Source of the DNA: Pholis gunnellus
Taxonomy: Eukaryota; Chordata; Actinopteri; Perciformes; Pholidae
Direction of reading: 5' to 3'
Length of the DNA stretch: 64,000 nucleotides
Assembly (NCBI GenBank): GCA_910591455.2
Contig: OU342808.1
Span: 20,283,714 to 20,347,713 of the forward strand
Notes under the pieces: model-generated
Told to the model about the DNA's origin: nothing
Seen by the model: only the letters and a program-made list of their open reading frames with translations
The model's database searches: none
Shown here: in pieces, positions 10,201-56,849 of the stretch
Layout: the number at the start of each line of letters is the position of its first letter
Position numbering within the stretch: position 1 is the first letter of the stretch
Made by a program: the position numbers and the translations under genes

Positions 10201-12274
10201 CTCATCCAAATATGGTCACTTCTGGTTCTGAAAAACCAAGATGGTGACTGCCGGAACCACCCGCTTATAAGCTTCACTTAGGCTCCTCAGAAACCTTTGG
10301 GTGAAGTCCCGGAGACCACGTCCATGTTTTATACCGTCTAGTTCTGTCCTCTATTATTCCATCACTTTGATGTTTTAGGTTTTTGCTGTGGTATTGTTTC
10401 AGTGTCGTAGACATTTAGGCATTGCATCGTATTAAAGTCATAACCGAGGTGTCGTGACAGCGCTTATCCTCACGCGGTCATAATTGCATCATTCAAAGGA
10501 TTCCTTAATTTCTTGCTGGAATAGTTTTTCATTATTGAGATTCTCTGTGAAATATCACGTTTACAATCCTGCTAGCCTGTCGCACTCAGTGGCCAGTTTC
10601 AGTGAGTTAGAGTCATGTTTCTATATTTTGCATTGATAAATATTTGACCTCAACCCCCAACACACAACAGAAGCTTTCATCACATGGCCGGCTCAGCTGA
10701 CAACCACCTGACTGTCTGTGAGCACAGTGACACGATGCCCACTAGGTGGTGCCGAATGCATGAATACGCCTCCTCACATGACATCAGAAAGTACTCTGTA
10801 GGCAGATTTATGTACTCATTGTATTCATTATTGTTAACTTAGTGTATTAACATGTATTAGTATACATCAAAGCAATATTTCCCAACATTTCTTGATTAAA
10901 AATGCTAATGCAAATACTTTGTTCGTCACAAACGTATGTCATTTCCGGCTACTACCTCTGTTAGCATTAAGTGGCAGAATTTGGGAAACAAGTACCATCT
11001 TTTGTGATCATGCAGCAGATAAAAATATTTCTTGATCCAGAAGGTTCGGAGTCTTTAACCTTTGGGGACATTTTTGTCTCTTTAAAATAAAATATTGTAA
11101 GTTCAACCTCAGCTCCTAAAATAAGTCTATAATAAACTGTATAGCCAAAATACAAGCACTCAAGATATTCCCATTGAAACCACAATGTTTTATCCCACGG
11201 CCATTACAGCATGACATGAAGCATTCTGTTGTATCAGACTTTCAATCTAGAGCCGGATTTATAACTTGTAGTTTTTCCTGTTCTCCACCAGACTGAGCTG
11301 TTTTCTCACACACGTTATTTCCCTGCTCACCACTAGGGTTGTTGCTGCTGTACTGTGGAGCACTGCAGTGTTTGATGCAATGCATCAAAATCAATGTCGT
11401 TGATCATAATTGACGTGTATAAAGAAAATATCCCCTCTTATTTATTATACAGAACATAATTCAACTTTTGTGTTTGATGTCTTCAAAAACAACAGTTAGT
11501 ATGTAAACATTTAAAGGGTTAATATTCTGTAAGGTGTCGAATATTTGGTAGTTAAGTCGGTGAAAGTGGAAAAATATGATTAATGTCTAGCATTTTACAT
11601 TATATTTTTAGGAATGGAACTTTTATGTCCTCTAAGGTGTCCAGTTAGATTTTTTTTTTCTTTAATCTGAGAATGCACAAAAAATAAAAATGCATCAAAG
11701 TGAATGTTGTGTTTAGTATACAGAAAATAATTTTCTTTTCTCCATAACAACAGCGGCATTACGTAAACAAACGTTAACGAATTTAAAGGGTTAACATTTA
11801 GAAAATGATGTATATTTGGTGGTTATAATCAGGACTGAAGTTTTTTTAAAGGGATGCACGAGGGTTAAGGATTCTGGAAATGCCTTCAGAACGGTTGATA
11901 GTATAAAACTAAATCATCTTTTTAATATTTCACCAGGTATATCTTTATAGGACAATCCGATGCCTGATGCTGTCATACTGATCTGAGTTCTGTAGTAGTT
12001 TTAGCCTAAAAAGGTCCATAAATGAGCCTCCCACCGTCCTCAAACATTCAGGTCACATTTGTTTTGGTGCCGGTGTTTGCTCTTGTCCAATAACACAAGT
12101 ACGGTGCACAAAGTTTGTGTTGTGAAATGTAAATGGAGAAAAAAAAAAATCATATTTTATTTCCCTCCAACAGGGCTGAAGGTGAATCGACTGGACATGT
12201 ACGGTGAGAAGTATAAACCTTTTAAAGGCATCAAATACATGACGAAGGCCGGCAAGTTTCAGGTGCGGACATAA
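6943..12274 (+). CDS. ap3m2: AP-3 complex subunit mu-2 (spliced coding span, 8 coding exons)
   Basis: Joining 6943-7215, 7314-7485, 8448-8585, 8713-8798, 9112-9245, 9403-9610, 9774-9918 and 12174-12274 gives 1257 nt, that is 418 aa plus stop, which is the usual family length. Every junction is GT-AG and phase-compatible. The protein has an N-terminal longin-like segment (about residues 1-140, starting MIHSLFLVNSSGDIFLEKHW) and a C-terminal mu-homology domain (about 176-418) ending in KAGKFQVRT. AP-3 mu subunits bind tyrosine-based YxxPhi sorting signals and help route cargo from endosomes to lysosome-related organelles and synaptic vesicles. Residues such as MSLQAGASKPDENPTIN and KGIKYMTKAGK fit AP3M2 better than AP3M1. 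No truncation or frameshift is seen. Confidence 0.95.
7314..7485 (+). CDS. ap3m2: ap3m2 coding exon 3
   Basis: This 172-nt exon encodes DYFGVCTEAAIKDNVVVVYE through ILRTMVNTIT, completing the longin-like domain (residues 92-148 plus one base of codon 149). The acceptor is TTTTTTCTTCTCAG and the donor GTACAA. Confidence 0.95.
8448..8585 (+). CDS. ap3m2: ap3m2 coding exon 4
   Basis: This 138-nt exon covers the linker and the start of the mu-homology domain, with VPWRRTGVKYTNNEAYFDVV typical of AP-3 mu. The acceptor is TTTTTCAG and the donor GTATTT; both ends split a Gly codon after the first base. Confidence 0.95.
8713..8798 (+). CDS. ap3m2: ap3m2 coding exon 5
   Basis: This 86-nt exon encodes STITAEIQGVIDACVKLTG through LSFM (residues 195-223) of the mu-homology domain. 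It ends in phase 0 at the donor GTGAGT. Confidence 0.95.
9112..9245 (+). CDS. ap3m2: ap3m2 coding exon 6
   Basis: This 134-nt exon encodes NPRLLDDVSFHPCVRFKRWE through YHVSSQ (residues 224-267) and splits the next Asn codon after two bases. The FHPCVRFKRW segment is a strong family signature. Confidence 0.95.
9403..9610 (+). CDS. ap3m2: ap3m2 coding exon 7
   Basis: This 208-nt exon encodes LVAIPVYVKHNITF through FDPVTK (residues 268-337) of the mu-homology domain. It ends in phase 0 before GTACCT. Confidence 0.95.
9774..9918 (+). CDS. ap3m2: ap3m2 coding exon 8
   Basis: This 145-nt exon encodes MLTWDVGKINPQKLPSLKG through IQQMAIS (residues 338-385). The acceptor is TTTTGGCTAG and the donor GTACAC. 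Confidence 0.95.
9919..12173 (+). other. ap3m2: ap3m2 intron 8
   Basis: The longest intron between coding exons of ap3m2 is 2.25 kb. Its first part holds a short 12-bp tandem array (about 9990-10033). The rest is A/T-rich sequence with no recognisable exon or named repeat. Confidence 0.8.
9990..10033. repeat. 12-bp tandem repeat
   Basis: The unit CAGTACCACCCT is repeated about three and a half times, with the last copy diverged, inside ap3m2 intron 8. Confidence 0.8.
12174..12274 (+). CDS. ap3m2: ap3m2 coding exon 9 (terminal)
   Basis: This exon encodes GLKVNRLDMYGEKYKPFKG through GKFQVRT and ends at TAA 12272-12274. The acceptor CCCTCCAACAG completes the Gly codon left open by exon 8. Confidence 0.95.
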
Positions 12275-13630
12275 AGACTACTGCTCTGTGACCACTGGAC
12301 CAAACCACCATGAGACTGAGGGGGGCGACGTGACGGGGGAAAGGGGGAGTTGGTACATTCCCTGTGTATATGCATTTCAGGATTTAACAAAAAGGAGGCT
12401 CCATGTAGCGGTTAAGAATGGACCAGTGAGAGCGTCGAGAGAGTGTGAACCTCAGGCCCAACACGACTCTCCTCCCATTTACATTTCCACTCATGATTCT
12501 AATCTTGAGCCCAAATCAAAACCCAGTTACATGAGACGTTTGTGTTAATACGGCCTTCATCGGGTTCAAACATTTCAAACTCTTTCAGTATCAACAGGCC
12601 AAAATCTGCTGCTCCAGCTGTAGGGATCCTCCACCTCTCCACACGGCATCGTCTGTGGCATGTTTGTCTGGAAAGATGTGCGCTCGTGACTGCTTTCGTG
12701 ACCTTTTAATATGTTGAGATAGCCTGAGCTGTATGGAATGGCAGAAACTCTGTGTTTTTCCATGTCAAAGGACCTCAACAATTGATTAAAAGAAGCTATA
12801 TTAAAGAAACAAATTACCTTTTTTTTTTTTTTACAAAACTTGTTCCTAAATGGAATAGAAGTTGGTCCTGCGCTACTTTTCTCTGATCCTTATTAAAGAG
12901 TTCTCATTGCAACCTACCCACAGACACTGATATCACTGTATTTCATTCCTCTCCTGTCTTCTGTTTGCTTCCTGTTTTGCTCTGTTCTTGTGCTCCTCTC
13001 CTCCTCGTCTCAGTAGTTTGATCATTCTGTCGGCAGCACTGGAGTCCACACACCGACATGTGGAACCGTCCTCAATCTGCTGGTACTAACGTTTCCTTTT
13101 TAAAGCAAGTGAGATTGATGTAGAGCCACTTGAGCTGTTTTATCTATTTATTACTATGACGGTTTCTGAGAGAATTTCGGGTACATGTTCACCTGTTTTT
13201 ATTATTATTTATGAATCAAAACAAAGGATAATGTCTTACAGTGTTTCTTGTTTCTGCATACTGACATTACATTCTTCTTCAAAGCTTCAACTCTACAGCA
13301 GCTTGTCATTTGACCATTTTATGACCAAACAGTATCAGGTTTTGTTCTCAACATATAGAAACGTGGCCAAGAATTAATATTTTCAATCCCGTCAATGTGG
13401 TCCAAATTATCCAACATGATTTCCTCAGTGCATCACACTGTGCATCAATATATATTTAAAACAACTCAAAATAAACAGAATATATATGTATATTATGGTG
13501 TAATGGCCAGGTACCTCAGAAGAAATGTTGACGGTTTGCATTTTGTGTTTACAGCATTTTGTTTGTTTGTTCAACAGCCTCCAATGGAGTGTTACACTGG
13601 TGAAAACAATAAAGATTTGATGTGTGAAAA
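12275..13630 (+). other. ap3m2: ap3m2 3' UTR
   Basis: Non-coding sequence follows the stop codon up to an AATAAA at 13608-13613. ATTAAA variants near 12785 and 12891 could give shorter transcripts. No coding exon is seen. Confidence 0.6.
13608..13613 (+). terminator. ap3m2: Polyadenylation signal AATAAA, ap3m2
   Basis: A canonical signal is followed within 25 bases by a TG-rich stretch, about 1.33 kb after the ap3m2 stop codon. Confidence 0.55.
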
Positions 13631-15270
13631 CTGAGTGATAATTATTCAATGTGTGACGCTGTGAAGTATTTTTTATTTCAGTTTCAATATTTAAACATAT
13701 TGTGAAGCAACATTTTTAATGAAAGTTCATAATTGCAATTAAATGTGTATTTTTTTATGTTTTTAGGCACAGACTAATGTCATGTGTTATTACTTCCTGT
13801 ACATGTCTGAGGAGTCATCGTGAGATGAAACACACAAACGTTTCCTGGTCAAAGAACTACAAATGGATGCAAAGCGGGCTGTGAGCCTCAGATACCTTGT
13901 GGTGTGAGGACCCATCTGAGAGTTATGATCTAATACGCCACCAGGGAACTAATGTGCAGCCATAATCACCAGACAAGTGAAGCCACAATGGTTTCTATTT
14001 CGTTCTGACTCTAAACTTTATACACAGTGACTTACAACAGGTTCTTAACTGAACTCTCATATGAATATAAAGAGGAACATATTTCAGCTATAATGCGGGG
14101 AACTATTTACAACCTTTTGTTAGATTAGTGATGGCTGAAATATTGTTTTTTTTAGAATAACTTTTGACTATAGACTGGTCACAAATTAATAACAATGTTG
14201 GCTGTCTGGGTTCTGTCTCTGGTTCTTCATTGTGTAATGTACACAGGCACTTATGTCTTCATCTAAACCTCCATCTATTGCACTTCCACAGCCCCACACA
14301 GTGGAGAGCAGTGGATCACAACACCGACCCTTACTTGTATTGAGATAAAAGGCAGCAGAGATACTGGAGCTCTGTCAGCCGGGGTCTCTGCTCCCCCTTC
14401 TCCTGAGCGGAGCACGGAAACCCACATGTGTGCAGGAGTGAGACGGGACTTCAGACCTAAAGAGGTCCTGATCCTCAGTCCCTTCATGATGTCACAACAT
14501 CTGGTTCAGACCCCACGCGTGACATCACAGGAATCTTATTTATAACCCGCTCTTAAACTATCGAGCTACCAAATAAATAATGCCATTACAACATCTTAAG
14601 AGCAGTTTTAAATAATTACCCCACAAAAACCCCACCCTAACCCCACCCTCTGATCCAGCTAGCAGGACTCCACTCCATAATTTACTGATGACTTGAACCC
14701 CCCCCCAAAAAACGATACGACCTCTCTCTCGCTCTCTCTCTCCCCCACCCTCCCCCTCCCTCCCTCTCTCACCTCTGGCTCCATTGACCAGTTATGTCAC
14801 TATGGTAGAACTTTTTACCCCGTCGTCTCCACGTTGGTGCACGAGTGGAAATGTGCGCATTTCTAGCTCTCCGTTTGTGTTGTTGTGCCGTGCAGGTTCT
14901 TTTTGTTAGATTTTTATAATTTCCTTTCATTTTGCAAAGCGGTCTGAAGGCTGAAGCTGAGAGACCGCATCGCGGGTGGTACGTTGTTTCTCTTCCTTGT
15001 GAATATTATGAATGTTTTTTTTTTTTTCAGACATATTGAGTCGAATATTGACCCACTTTTCTTTATTTGTTTGCACAACTTTAAGTAACAAAAGTGTCTG
15101 AGCTGCATTATTTAGCCATTGGCCTTTAATATCAAACAGCTGTAAGTTAAGTAAAGGTGTTATTTATGGATGAAATCATCAATTATTTTACTAAAATATG
15201 AATATGAAGACTTTTCTTGGTCGCCATCTGACGTATAGGACAACCACCGAGAGACACCTCTGCAATAGCT
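13631..15270. other. Intergenic region between ap3m2 and tet3
   Basis: No exon or gene is recognised here. A pyrimidine-rich CT tract lies at about 14719-14770. C-runs occur around 14699. Confidence 0.5.
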
Positions 15271-15280
15271 CGAGGATTGT

Positions 15281-15680
15281 CACGTGGATGTAAATTAAAG
15301 TGTGTATTCAACACCTGGTTGAAGTGCTGTTTTTGTCACCTAAAGCAATTATCCCGTGTCCTCACAGCCCTGATGTGTGTTGTGTATTGTGCTTTAATGA
15401 GGATTATCTTAATGTAAATCTAAGCCTGTTAGCTTTTATCTGATTGCTTTTGATTGTTGTGGCCTGGCCGGGCTCACCTCGCGACGTTTTAGAAGTTCCC
15501 CCGTGGGTAACCACGTGGACATACAGTAAAAGTCACAACAGAGGCAGAGGGGAGCTCGTTTACACTACTGCCACGCGATTACACCACGTGCGGAGCCGGC
15601 AGAGCGCGTGCTGTTGCTAGGCAATGTCAATTTCCTGAAGATAACTTTAGCTGAGGTTTAGTTGTGCAATTAGCCACGTG
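15281..15680 (+). promoter_or_regulatory. tet3: Cluster of four CACGTG E-boxes and an RFX-like X-box upstream of tet3
   Basis: Exact CACGTG palindromes occur at 15281-15286, 15512-15517, 15585-15590 and 15675-15680. GTTGCTAGGCAAT at 15613-15625 resembles the RFX X-box. The surrounding 15470-15620 stretch is richer in G+C and CpG than its flanks and lies just upstream of a candidate first exon ending at 15866. I infer this to be the distal tet3 promoter; factor binding is not shown by sequence alone. Confidence 0.5.
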
Positions 15681-15851
15681 GTGAAGGGACAAATAGGAAC
15701 ATACATGTTTCAGAGATTTCATTAGCTAACGTTACTTTATCTGTGGGCTTAGGTCACCTTTTAATTGAAGCAGTGTCACAGTGAACAGGTCTAGGAACGG
15801 CTAACGTTTCATATTCACAGCAAAATACTTCAAATAAGCTAGCATTACACC

Positions 15852-15866
15852 ATGGACCGCCATTTG
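15852..15866 (+). other. tet3: Candidate tet3 leader exon end with strong-context ATG
   Basis: ACACCATGG gives a near-ideal initiation context at 15852, and five codons (MDRHL) run in frame to a good donor GTAAGATAAG at 15867. The next good acceptor, at 17378, continues this frame openly. This could be a short upstream ORF or a true alternative N-terminus. The 5' edge of the exon is unknown. Confidence 0.35.
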
Positions 15867-17378
15867 GTAAGATAAGTGATACTTACATGTAACGTTACAA
15901 ACAAACAAAATTAAGGTCGTGAGGCAAAAGTGCTATGCTGCTAATTGTTGAAACAGGTCACACCTTAACATTAGCTTACTAGCAAAGCTGCAAACAGTTA
16001 AGTAAAAGTAAAAGTGTTAACATTAGCTGGTGTTAACACAGTTTGTTTCATCCCAGCGTTTTGGGGAGATTATTTGTTTTGAATAAGTCTCTTTTATTTA
16101 TTCTTTTACAAAGTAGCAGTTTTGCTCTTTTCATCAGAAAGTAAAACAACCCCAAACATTAGCAACAGTTAATTCTACTGCAATATGAGCCAAGTCGTGA
16201 TTTTCCCGCCAGAGCTGCAAGGTTTACATTTTTAAACCCATATTCATTTTAAATGCATGTTAATGCAGCCCATAGAGTAATATTAAAGTGAATTAAAGTA
16301 GCCTTCATATTTCATAGTGGATTTTGCCCTCCTCTGCATTGCTGTTGACAAAAAAAAGAGAAATCTTCAGTGCAGGCTGTAAAACCAGGCAGTAGCAAAG
16401 AAACATTGGGTTTTCTGAGCACAATTCACTTTATTGACGGTTGACTGGAGCGTGTGACCACGAGACAAAGAGGACTGTCCCTGGCATCGACTTATCACCC
16501 CCCCACTCCCCCCACCCGTCTTTCATTCAGGGAGACATAAGCCTCCCGTCCATGTGGGCTCTGCCATTAAAACACTATCTTCTCAAACTGCTCACGTAGG
16601 CCTGCATGGCTATGAGCCAACTGCATGCACAGCACTGACAGCTGTGTTTGGAAACCAGACAGTATCCAGACAGCGATCAGTGGCGTCAGACTGAACTCTA
16701 AGGCAAAAGCATCTAGTTTTATCAACTGCTACACCATTTAAAGTACATCCAGATAATATTTAGTCAATCTGATAAATGATAAATCAGTAAACTATTGCCT
16801 TAAATAGTCCATTGTGTGAGTTTTCAAATTTGCTTAAGCTTTAATTCTTAGTGGATGTTATTACCTTTGTAATGGACACATGAGGGGTTTTCCCTACAAG
16901 TGCCTCCAATCTTATCGGTCTTTCTTAATCACGTAGTTTTAGAAAAATGGCCATAGAACACGTTTACCCTGAGGCCTGTAGTGGACAAAGATATGCATAT
17001 TTAACCAACCCCCCCAAACCAACCAAATGTATTTGATGGGTGTAATCTAAATGAGCAACTAATGTGGAAGTCTGCCATTAAAGACTCGCTTCCACGGACA
17101 CACAAGCTATGGTACACGCCCACACCAGCAAGTGGCACAGAAAGAAATCTGTTGTCAGATCTCCTCACAAGATAAGTGGTGATGCAATCTTGATGTCATA
17201 GTGACTACTTTCAGTAGTGTTATGTTTGTGGATCTTTAATGTGGGGTACATCAAAAACATATGCCCTTTACATGCACTCAGAAAAAATGGTGTTGAAAAG
17301 AAATGTGTATGAATACTTTATTTTGGGCATTTTAGCATTGATTAAAACATGTTTTGTTTCATCCCTTTGTCTTTACAG
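15867..17378 (+). other. tet3: Candidate tet3 5' intron
   Basis: This is the sequence between the donor at 15867 and the acceptor at 17378, inferred as a leader intron. It holds a C-rich tract near 16497-16520. I see no other gene in it. Confidence 0.35.
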
Positions 17379-17470
17379 ACTGCGCTCAGCCTGTGCAGAA
17401 GCCTCCATGACTCCCCAGGCTCCAGCTATGCTACCCAGACTTTCGTGGACCGTGTACCATCCCAAAGGGT
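17379..17470 (+). other. tet3: Candidate tet3 leader exon 2
   Basis: A very good acceptor with a long pyrimidine tract ends at 17378. The following sequence stays open for over 50 codons in the phase set by the candidate upstream exon, with a Ser/Pro-containing peptide (SLHDSPGSSYATQTFVDRVP). The donor is ambiguous: AGG before GTAGCT at 17470 is one choice. It may be 5' UTR, an upstream ORF or an N-terminal extension. Confidence 0.35.
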
Positions 17471-17851
17471 AGCTGGGAAAAATGGTCTCCATACTGCAAG
17501 TTACAAGCAGGATTCTCCAGGGCCACCTGGGTGACCAAGAACACACGATGACAATCAAGCTGTCCCTGGAGGGCTCAGACTACAAGACAAGATAAACGCT
17601 AACTTTCTTTGGTAACAGCCCACAGAGTCAAATGGATTGGGTATAGTCCACAGCACAGACTGATCCGAGACAAGTTATCTACCTGTTTTTAAGACCCGCC
17701 AAACTTCCACCAAGTGCAGCCAAATATTCATCGTATATTTGGATGGTGTTGATTTTTAGCTCAATTTTTTTTAAAACTCCCAATGTGTTTATTTGTGTTT
17801 TTCAATCTTGCTAATTAACAGACAGAATAGACATAGGTGAGGACAGTTACC

Positions 17852-53006
<35,155 letters not shown>

Positions 53007-53214
53007 GGTCAGACAGATACAAACAGACTGATAGCTACAGAGTGGTGCAGGGGAGGGCTGGAGAGAGCAGTGAGCAGGATGAATGTCTCTCAGCCGTCCC
53101 ACAGTCTGGCATCTCTCCATCCTGCCACCTCCGCAGTCCACTTGACGGAGGGGACGTTTTTATTGTTTTTTACCTCATGTCAGGCAGGTGTTTGGGCTTC
53201 AGACACACTGCCTG

Positions 53215-53221
53215 TGGTGCT
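53215..53221 (+). promoter_or_regulatory. tet3: miR-29 seed match (7-mer)
   Basis: TGGTGCT, complementary to miR-29 seed positions 2-8, lies about 210 bases after the tet3 stop codon. Confidence 0.5.
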
Positions 53222-53854
53222 CTTCCTCTCTCTTCCTTGGAGGGGATCTCCATTGCTTTTTCTTGTTCATAGAATTTTAATGATTCTAATTATTGCTATT
53301 ATTATCGATATTATTATGATTGCTATTGTTACTGTCAATGTTGTTATTACAGGTATTATTATAATGAAGGCTGTTTTCATTAATGTTATTATTAATGATG
53401 TGATTGTTTTTGGTTATATATTTTTTTAAATCAATCAGTCAGAGTCAGTCAGACTCAGGCAATTGCTTTTCCATGTTTGGAAAACGTGTACCCTTTTTTC
53501 TGTTTTTGATTTTCTTTGTTCTTGTCAATCTTCCAGCTGTACTTAGAGGAGGAGCCATTATCTGCCTGGTAAGACAGCAAATCACTATTACAGTAATCAT
53601 ATGTACGTATCTTAAAAAAAAAAAGAAGCCTTTTGAGTCGGCTTGTCTTCGATATCTATCTCTATTTTGAAAATGTATTGATATGTATATCTGATCTCAA
53701 AACTAAATTCTAACCAACCATTGTAGGAAAACAATGCCCAGGTTGAAAATACTTGCAGTTGCCCCTTAAACCACATTTGGAAAAAAAGGTTGCTGCTTCT
53801 TTGTCGTCAGATGACGCGCTCCTCCTCCTCTTCTGTTCCCCTCCTAGTTCAGAC

Positions 53855-53861
53855 TGGTGCT
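53855..53861 (+). promoter_or_regulatory. tet3: miR-29 seed match (7-mer)
   Basis: TGGTGCT in the tet3 3' UTR, followed by C. Confidence 0.5.
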
Positions 53862-54072
53862 CAACTTTCAGCTATGATTGGTTTTTTTAATCCCGCTACT
53901 CTTCATGGCACTCGATGCTGTACTTAGGTGCTCTCTAACCTGGCTCAACTAGTATTTGCAATTGAATTTCTTTTGACCAAGGTGGAGTGGCAGAATGATG
54001 AGATTCATTGCTTCGAGACATCGGTGTATCGGCATCCTTTGCTTGTCATGTGCTCCCGCAACTGCACATATC

Positions 54073-54079
54073 TGGTGCT
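54073..54079 (+). promoter_or_regulatory. tet3: miR-29 seed match (7-mer)
   Basis: TGGTGCT in the tet3 3' UTR, followed by C. Confidence 0.5.
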
Positions 54080-54472
54080 CCACAGAGGCCAAAATAAGTG
54101 ATTCTATTTGCAAATGCCGTTTGACCCAGATCGACAATTACCACATAGAGACGGAACAGGTGGCACACTTTATCTTCCTATAACGTTCAAGTATGCGGGA
54201 GCACCTCCCAGTGTAAACTCTAGAGGGCAGCAGTGACTCCCGGTTCAAAGTGGTGTGTACCAACAAACCTTCTAGCACGTGAGATCCACTCAGAAACCTG
54301 TAGCCTTGCTACTTTAACCGCCCATGGCCAGTAGAGGGGGATCTCACCCCCTGTCGCTGACCACGGTAAAGTTGATCTAGTGGCACAGATGTGAATGGAT
54401 GCTGTTGGGAAGCCCGTCCTGGGTTTGAGCAGAAGGAGACATTGTTGAGACAGGAGTGCTTTTGGTGCTACT

Positions 54473-54491
54473 ACACACACACTCTGGTGCT
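54473..54491 (+). promoter_or_regulatory. tet3: Paired miR-29 seed matches (8-mer and 7-mer)
   Basis: TGGTGCTA at 54473-54480 (8-mer type) and TGGTGCT at 54485-54491 start 12 bases apart. Confidence 0.55.
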
Positions 54492-56110
54492 CTCCTATTA
54501 CACTTGATTTACTGTGAAGGGCCCACTCTTTCCTCTGCATGGTGCTGTCATCTTCGAGCAGAGAGAGATGTGTCCTTCTGCAGAAACCTTGTCGCCGCAG
54601 AGCCAGTCAATCAAAGTGGCCGCCCTGCAGGTTGCAGCTCTGTCATTGGGCTTGAGAACCGGTTTCTTTTTGAGGTGCTTTTTTTTTTTGTTGCATTCTA
54701 TTGTGTCAAAGTACTCTGTACAGGGCACAGTGAAGCACAGTCATTGCAGTGCATCGTTGGTAACCTATTCACAGAGATAACAAAAGTCCCGAGAGCTAAA
54801 CGGAGACCTAGGGAGATGGAGACCTGGGAGCTGGCGTCAAATGCAAGCGCGTTGAGTCAATGAATCTCTCACTTTGAAAATGATTCAAACGCATTGGGTG
54901 CGTGAGAGAGACTATTTGACAGCCTGGATAGAATCCTGTGAACCACTCCTTTTTGTTTTCAGGCATCGACCATGTCACCATTTGATTAATTGAATTCAAG
55001 CGGTGACATGGTTAACTTGCAAACACTTGCCGAAAATGAAAATGAGCGACTAACAGAATTGGATAGAGGCAGACTCCTGGCTGCCGGGTGGTTGTTTGGG
55101 TCAAGGGCCCTGGTCATCTGTGAAAGACCCCGTCACCTCTCCCGAGGGTCTCCAGCTCTCTACCTCACGCTGTAGAGACACTGGTCACAATCAACAACTT
55201 GCTACTGAGGGCAGAAATCATGCATATGTCCCTTTGTGTGCTCTAGATCTCCACACTCATTTTAACCTGTTTTCCTGTTTTTTTTTTACTCTTATTTATT
55301 ACTACATGGTGATGATGATAATGATTGTCTTTGATGTTATTGTTTTTTCATCTTTTTTTATATAGCTAATACAAATTGTACATAGAGAAGAAAAGATTTA
55401 TAAAAGCACTTTTAATCTTGATTTTAATGACAAAAAGAAAGAGCCGATTATTGACAACTTGAAGCTTAGTTTTTCTGTTTTTCTTTTTTGTTTTTTTTTC
55501 TCAAGAGAGAGATAAAAATGTAAATATTAAAATATTTAGGTAAGATTATTTAACTGGTGAGGATAGTAACTAAACCATGAATGACAAGGGGGTATTTTGA
55601 AGTCTCTGACAGCCCTCAACAACACTTGGTCCCGATGTGTTGTGTGTAAATGTGTGCTTAGTAACACTGCTGTTTTGCTTTCGTAAGTACTGTAACCCCT
55701 TGTCAACATGTAACTGACAGAGACCTGTCACTTTCTAAAAAGTCGTTAATTAGCCCACTTATGTAACATGAAACCACACATGACTTACTCACTGGCGACA
55801 GTCAAAATAACTGGAGGATCCCCCATGATGCAGTTCTCTGACCAAAACCTTATTCTTACAAAAAGTATGAAGTTCAGGGTTTTAGAAAAGCTTTTTCTGC
55901 TCGACAGTAAATCATCATTTGACATTTTCCAGCAGGTGTCAACAACCCAAGAGACACTCTGTCATCACAAATTAAAAGCAATGTCAAATTTCTATTTAAG
56001 CTTGAAAACAAATGTAACTATATGGTACTAAACAACAGCGATCTAATGGCAGTAAGCTAAAGTCAAATCTAAAAAAGGTAGCCATAAACCTACTATGTGC
56101 TGTTTGTTGT

Positions 56111-56268
56111 TTAAATAAATAGTTCGACGTTTTGGGAAATGTGCTTATTTACTTTTCTTGCCTAGAGTATGCTAAGCTAAGCTAACTGGCTGCGTACAGA
56201 AAGGAGAGCGGTATAGATCTCCTCATCTAAGTCTTAATATTTCCCAAAATGTTGAACTATTTCCTTAA
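56111..56268. mobile_element. piggyBac-like MITE with TTAA target site
   Basis: Imperfect terminal inverted repeats (56115-56140 against 56239-56264; 22 of 26 positions agree) are flanked on both sides by TTAA (56111-56114 and 56265-56268). TTAA duplication is the mark of piggyBac-type transposition. The 158-bp element is non-coding, and its AGTTC...TTTTGGGAAAT end is a high-copy sequence in percomorph fish. Confidence 0.75.
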
Positions 56269-56671
56269 TATCAGTATAGTTGCCCTTTACAAATTGACCA
56301 CCGATCATGTGCAGGACCGCATCCAAAGAAGTGATGTTTGGGAACATACTGGTAGTTGCAGAGCCAGGCTGAGGTGAACCAGTGGCCGATGTTTTAGCGA
56401 GTAGCCCAGCCCAGCAATCTTTGTCAGTTGTGTTAGACTATCAGGTAAGAGACTCCCTGCTTGTTTAGATGTATCTATCATTATCTACTCATAATAGTAA
56501 GTATGAACTTGGCTTGAAAATCATGACGCCCCTCTGGAAGATACCATGTGTTTGTAATAATTAATCGTATGATACACACAACATGGCCAACAGTAGTTTG
56601 ACTGGTGCAGGGGCTGGGACTGGTACAGTAACGGCCCATTTTACTCTTCTACCATAATGCATGGCCCACAT

Positions 56672-56694
56672 TACACACACACACACACACACAC
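56672..56694. repeat. (CA)n microsatellite
   Basis: About eleven CA units in the tet3 3' UTR. Confidence 0.85.
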
Positions 56695-56824
56695 TTGCCT
56701 AAAAATGGGTGCTGAGGATACAGTGTATATGATACCTTAATAACTTTGTAGATTTCTAACTTCTCAAGAGGTTGGTGGAAGCTTCTCATGAGAGGCACAC
56801 CTCCTCCCACGCTCGTACTGAGAT

Positions 56825-56838
56825 GGGGGGGGGGGGGG
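56825..56838. repeat. Poly-G run
   Basis: About fourteen G residues in the tet3 3' UTR. A second G-rich tract lies at 57072-57083. Confidence 0.8.
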
Positions 56839-56849
56839 AATCGGTCAGC

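Noticed and set aside
17837..17851. Upstream extension of the tet3 CXXC-exon reading frame beginning at GTG 17837
   Set aside because: Two in-frame TAG codons precede it and non-ATG initiation is not needed; ATG 17852 is used as the start, with the extension left as an alternative-splicing possibility.
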